Positions 13,028 to 14,057 of a stretch of 14,057 nt of DNA are shown one piece after another. The notes beneath the pieces are model-generated. The model saw nothing but the letters and a program-made list of their open reading frames with translations, was not told the origin of the DNA and did not search any database. How positions within the stretch are numbered: position 1 is the first letter of the stretch; every line of letters starts with the position of its first letter. The position numbers were made by a program, and so were the translations under genes. This stretch comes from JARLFX01 sp036404255 (GTDB lineage Bacteria; Acidobacteriota; Terriglobia; Terriglobales; Acidobacteriaceae), in assembly GCA_036404255.1 (NCBI GenBank), contig DASWOP010000037.1, positions 1-14,057 on the forward strand, read 5' to 3'.

Positions 13028-14057
13028 CTAGCGAATCTCCACCAGTACGAGACCATAGCGCGGAATTGCGATGCTGAGTTTGCCGTTGTGCAGCGCACGT
13101 GTCTGCGGCGGAGCCATCTTGCCTGCTGCCTGTAGCTGCTTGATCTGCTCGCGGCTGGGAAAGGATGGACGGCCCATCGAGTCGAATGCTTTCACCACGT
13201 TGCCATGGTCCGTATCGACCCGCCACACGGTTGCGCGTGCACTGGGCGCAACGCCGCTGACGTTGAGCGTGAAGTTCGCAGGTGGCGGCTCTGGGCCATC
13301 CGATGTGTACTGCGGTCCAGCTCCGGAGGGAGTCGCATAGTTCCATAGCGCAACGGCAAGTGAGCCGTCCTTGTGCTTCGTAGCCAGCGCAGCGCTGGAG
13401 GCCACAGGCAGGCGCACATCGCCGAGGCGGTGCAGCAAGGCGAATGCGTTGAGCACAGGCTTGGCGATATTGTCTTCCGCCATCAAGCCGAAGCCGCCGT
13501 AAAACGGCGTCTTCACCACACCCTGCTCTTCGAATACATCGGAGAACGCCCAGTAGCTCATCATCTGCACCATGCCGTCGCACTGGCTGATGGCCGTTGC
13601 CAGCCACGGGCCCATGTAGACGGAGTCGGTCACGTTGGGTTCATTGGCATAACTGGCGTTGTACTCGCTGAAGAAGAGCGGAAGCGTGGGCAGCGGCGAG
13701 GCGCCAATCTCGTCATGCACCTTGCGCACGGAGCGGCAGACCATCGCATCGCGCGGAATCTGCTCGTCCGTCTTGAAGACGTCCTTTGCCGTGTCGTTGG
13801 CGTATACATGCGTGGTGATGAAGTCGACCGGAATGTTCTTCTGTTTACAGTGCTCAATAAACTCCGGCACCCATGCGGCCTGGGCAGTTGCCGGGCCGCC
13901 GACACGCAGGCGCGGACTGACAGCCTTCACGGCGCGCGCAGTGTGGTCATAGAGTTCAAAGTACGTCGATTGCAGCGGTTTACCTGCCCAGAAATCCAGA
14001 TTGGGCTCGTTCCACACTTCGAAGTACCACTGTGCCACTTCGTCAATACCGTAGCGA
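13028..14057 (-). CDS. GH39-type glycoside hydrolase (beta-xylosidase/iduronidase family), 5' truncated
   Basis: Retaining glycosidase of family GH39; substrate (xylan or other beta-linked sugar) not decided. The frame stays open to the right edge, and the residues before the first possible GTG (RYGIDE before VAQWYFEVWNEPN) are typical of the family, so the start lies outside the window and roughly the first third of the barrel is missing. The acid/base is the Glu of WNEPN (codon 14006-14008) and the nucleophile the Glu of FFSEYN (codon 13664-13666). They are 114 residues apart, close to the spacing in known GH39 xylosidases. The C-terminal part after about 13400 looks like the beta-sandwich domain that follows the barrel. 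It is upstream in a likely operon with the glucoamylase-like gene. Confidence 0.87.
   Translation of the reverse strand, partial: RYGIDEVAQWYFEVWNEPNLDFWAGKPLQSTYFELYDHTARAVKAVSPRLRVGGPATAQAAWVPEFIEHCKQKNIPVDFITTHVYANDTAKDVFKTDEQIPRDAMVCRSVRKVHDEIGASPLPTLPLFFSEYNASYANEPNVTDSVYMGPWLATAISQCDGMVQMMSYWAFSDVFEEQGVVKTPFYGGFGLMAEDNIAKPVLNAFALLHRLGDVRLPVASSAALATKHKDGSLAVALWNYATPSGAGPQYTSDGPEPPPANFTLNVSGVAPSARATVWRVDTDHGNVVKAFDSMGRPSFPSREQIKQLQAAGKMAPPQTRALHNGKLSIAIPRYGLVLVEIR

Noticed and set aside
1..14057. tRNA, rRNA, CRISPR array, transposase or phage genes
   Set aside because: Searched by eye on both strands; no regular repeat-spacer pattern, no insertion-element ends or transposase-like frames, and no tRNA-like sequence seen.

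Overview
The window looks like a chromosomal piece of a soil acidobacterium (Acidobacteriota, probably class Terriglobia, the Granulicella/Terriglobus/Edaphobacter type). This is inferred from the mixture of polysaccharide-degrading exoenzymes with a DmsE/MtrB-type cytochrome-porin cluster, from the moderately high G+C, and from protein family style. No rRNA or other marker gene is present to confirm it.

Layout. Left edge (1-644, +): 3' end of a periplasmic amino-acid-binding protein of the AapJ type, followed by a probable terminator. Next is a divergent pair of secreted carbohydrate enzymes: a GH3 beta-glucosidase-type hydrolase (780-3017, -) and a double-domain SGNH/rhamnogalacturonan-acetylesterase-like protein (3090-4595, +). 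A strong two-way terminator (4791-4827) separates the latter from the centre.

Centre (9910 down to 4859, - strand): a four-gene operon in the order decaheme DmsE/MtrA-type cytochrome, MtrB/PioB-type outer-membrane barrel, small monoheme cytochrome, six-heme NapC/NirT-type inner-membrane cytochrome. Together these make a plausible electron path from the quinol pool through the periplasm and across the outer membrane (or the reverse). No cell-surface MtrC/OmcA-type cytochrome is encoded here.

Control region (9911-10687): 777 bp without a convincing gene separates the electron-transfer operon from a divergent tandem universal stress protein gene (10688-11647, +). It holds two perfect TGTGA-N6-TCACA palindromes (CRP/FNR-family type), one for each direction. 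Each is centred about 41 bp upstream of the start predicted from a good -10 hexamer, which is the class II activator position. The simplest reading is that one CRP/FNR-family regulator switches on both the cytochrome conduit and the stress protein. This is the most interesting part of the window. The region also has overlapping, mutually exclusive hairpins and a roughly 285-nt leader before the stress protein gene.

Right side (- strand): a GH39-type glycosidase (13028 to beyond the right edge) followed after 19 bp by a Tat-exported glucoamylase-like (PF10091/GH144-related) protein (11644-13008). The latter meets the stress protein gene tail to tail, with both stop codons inside one CTAG.
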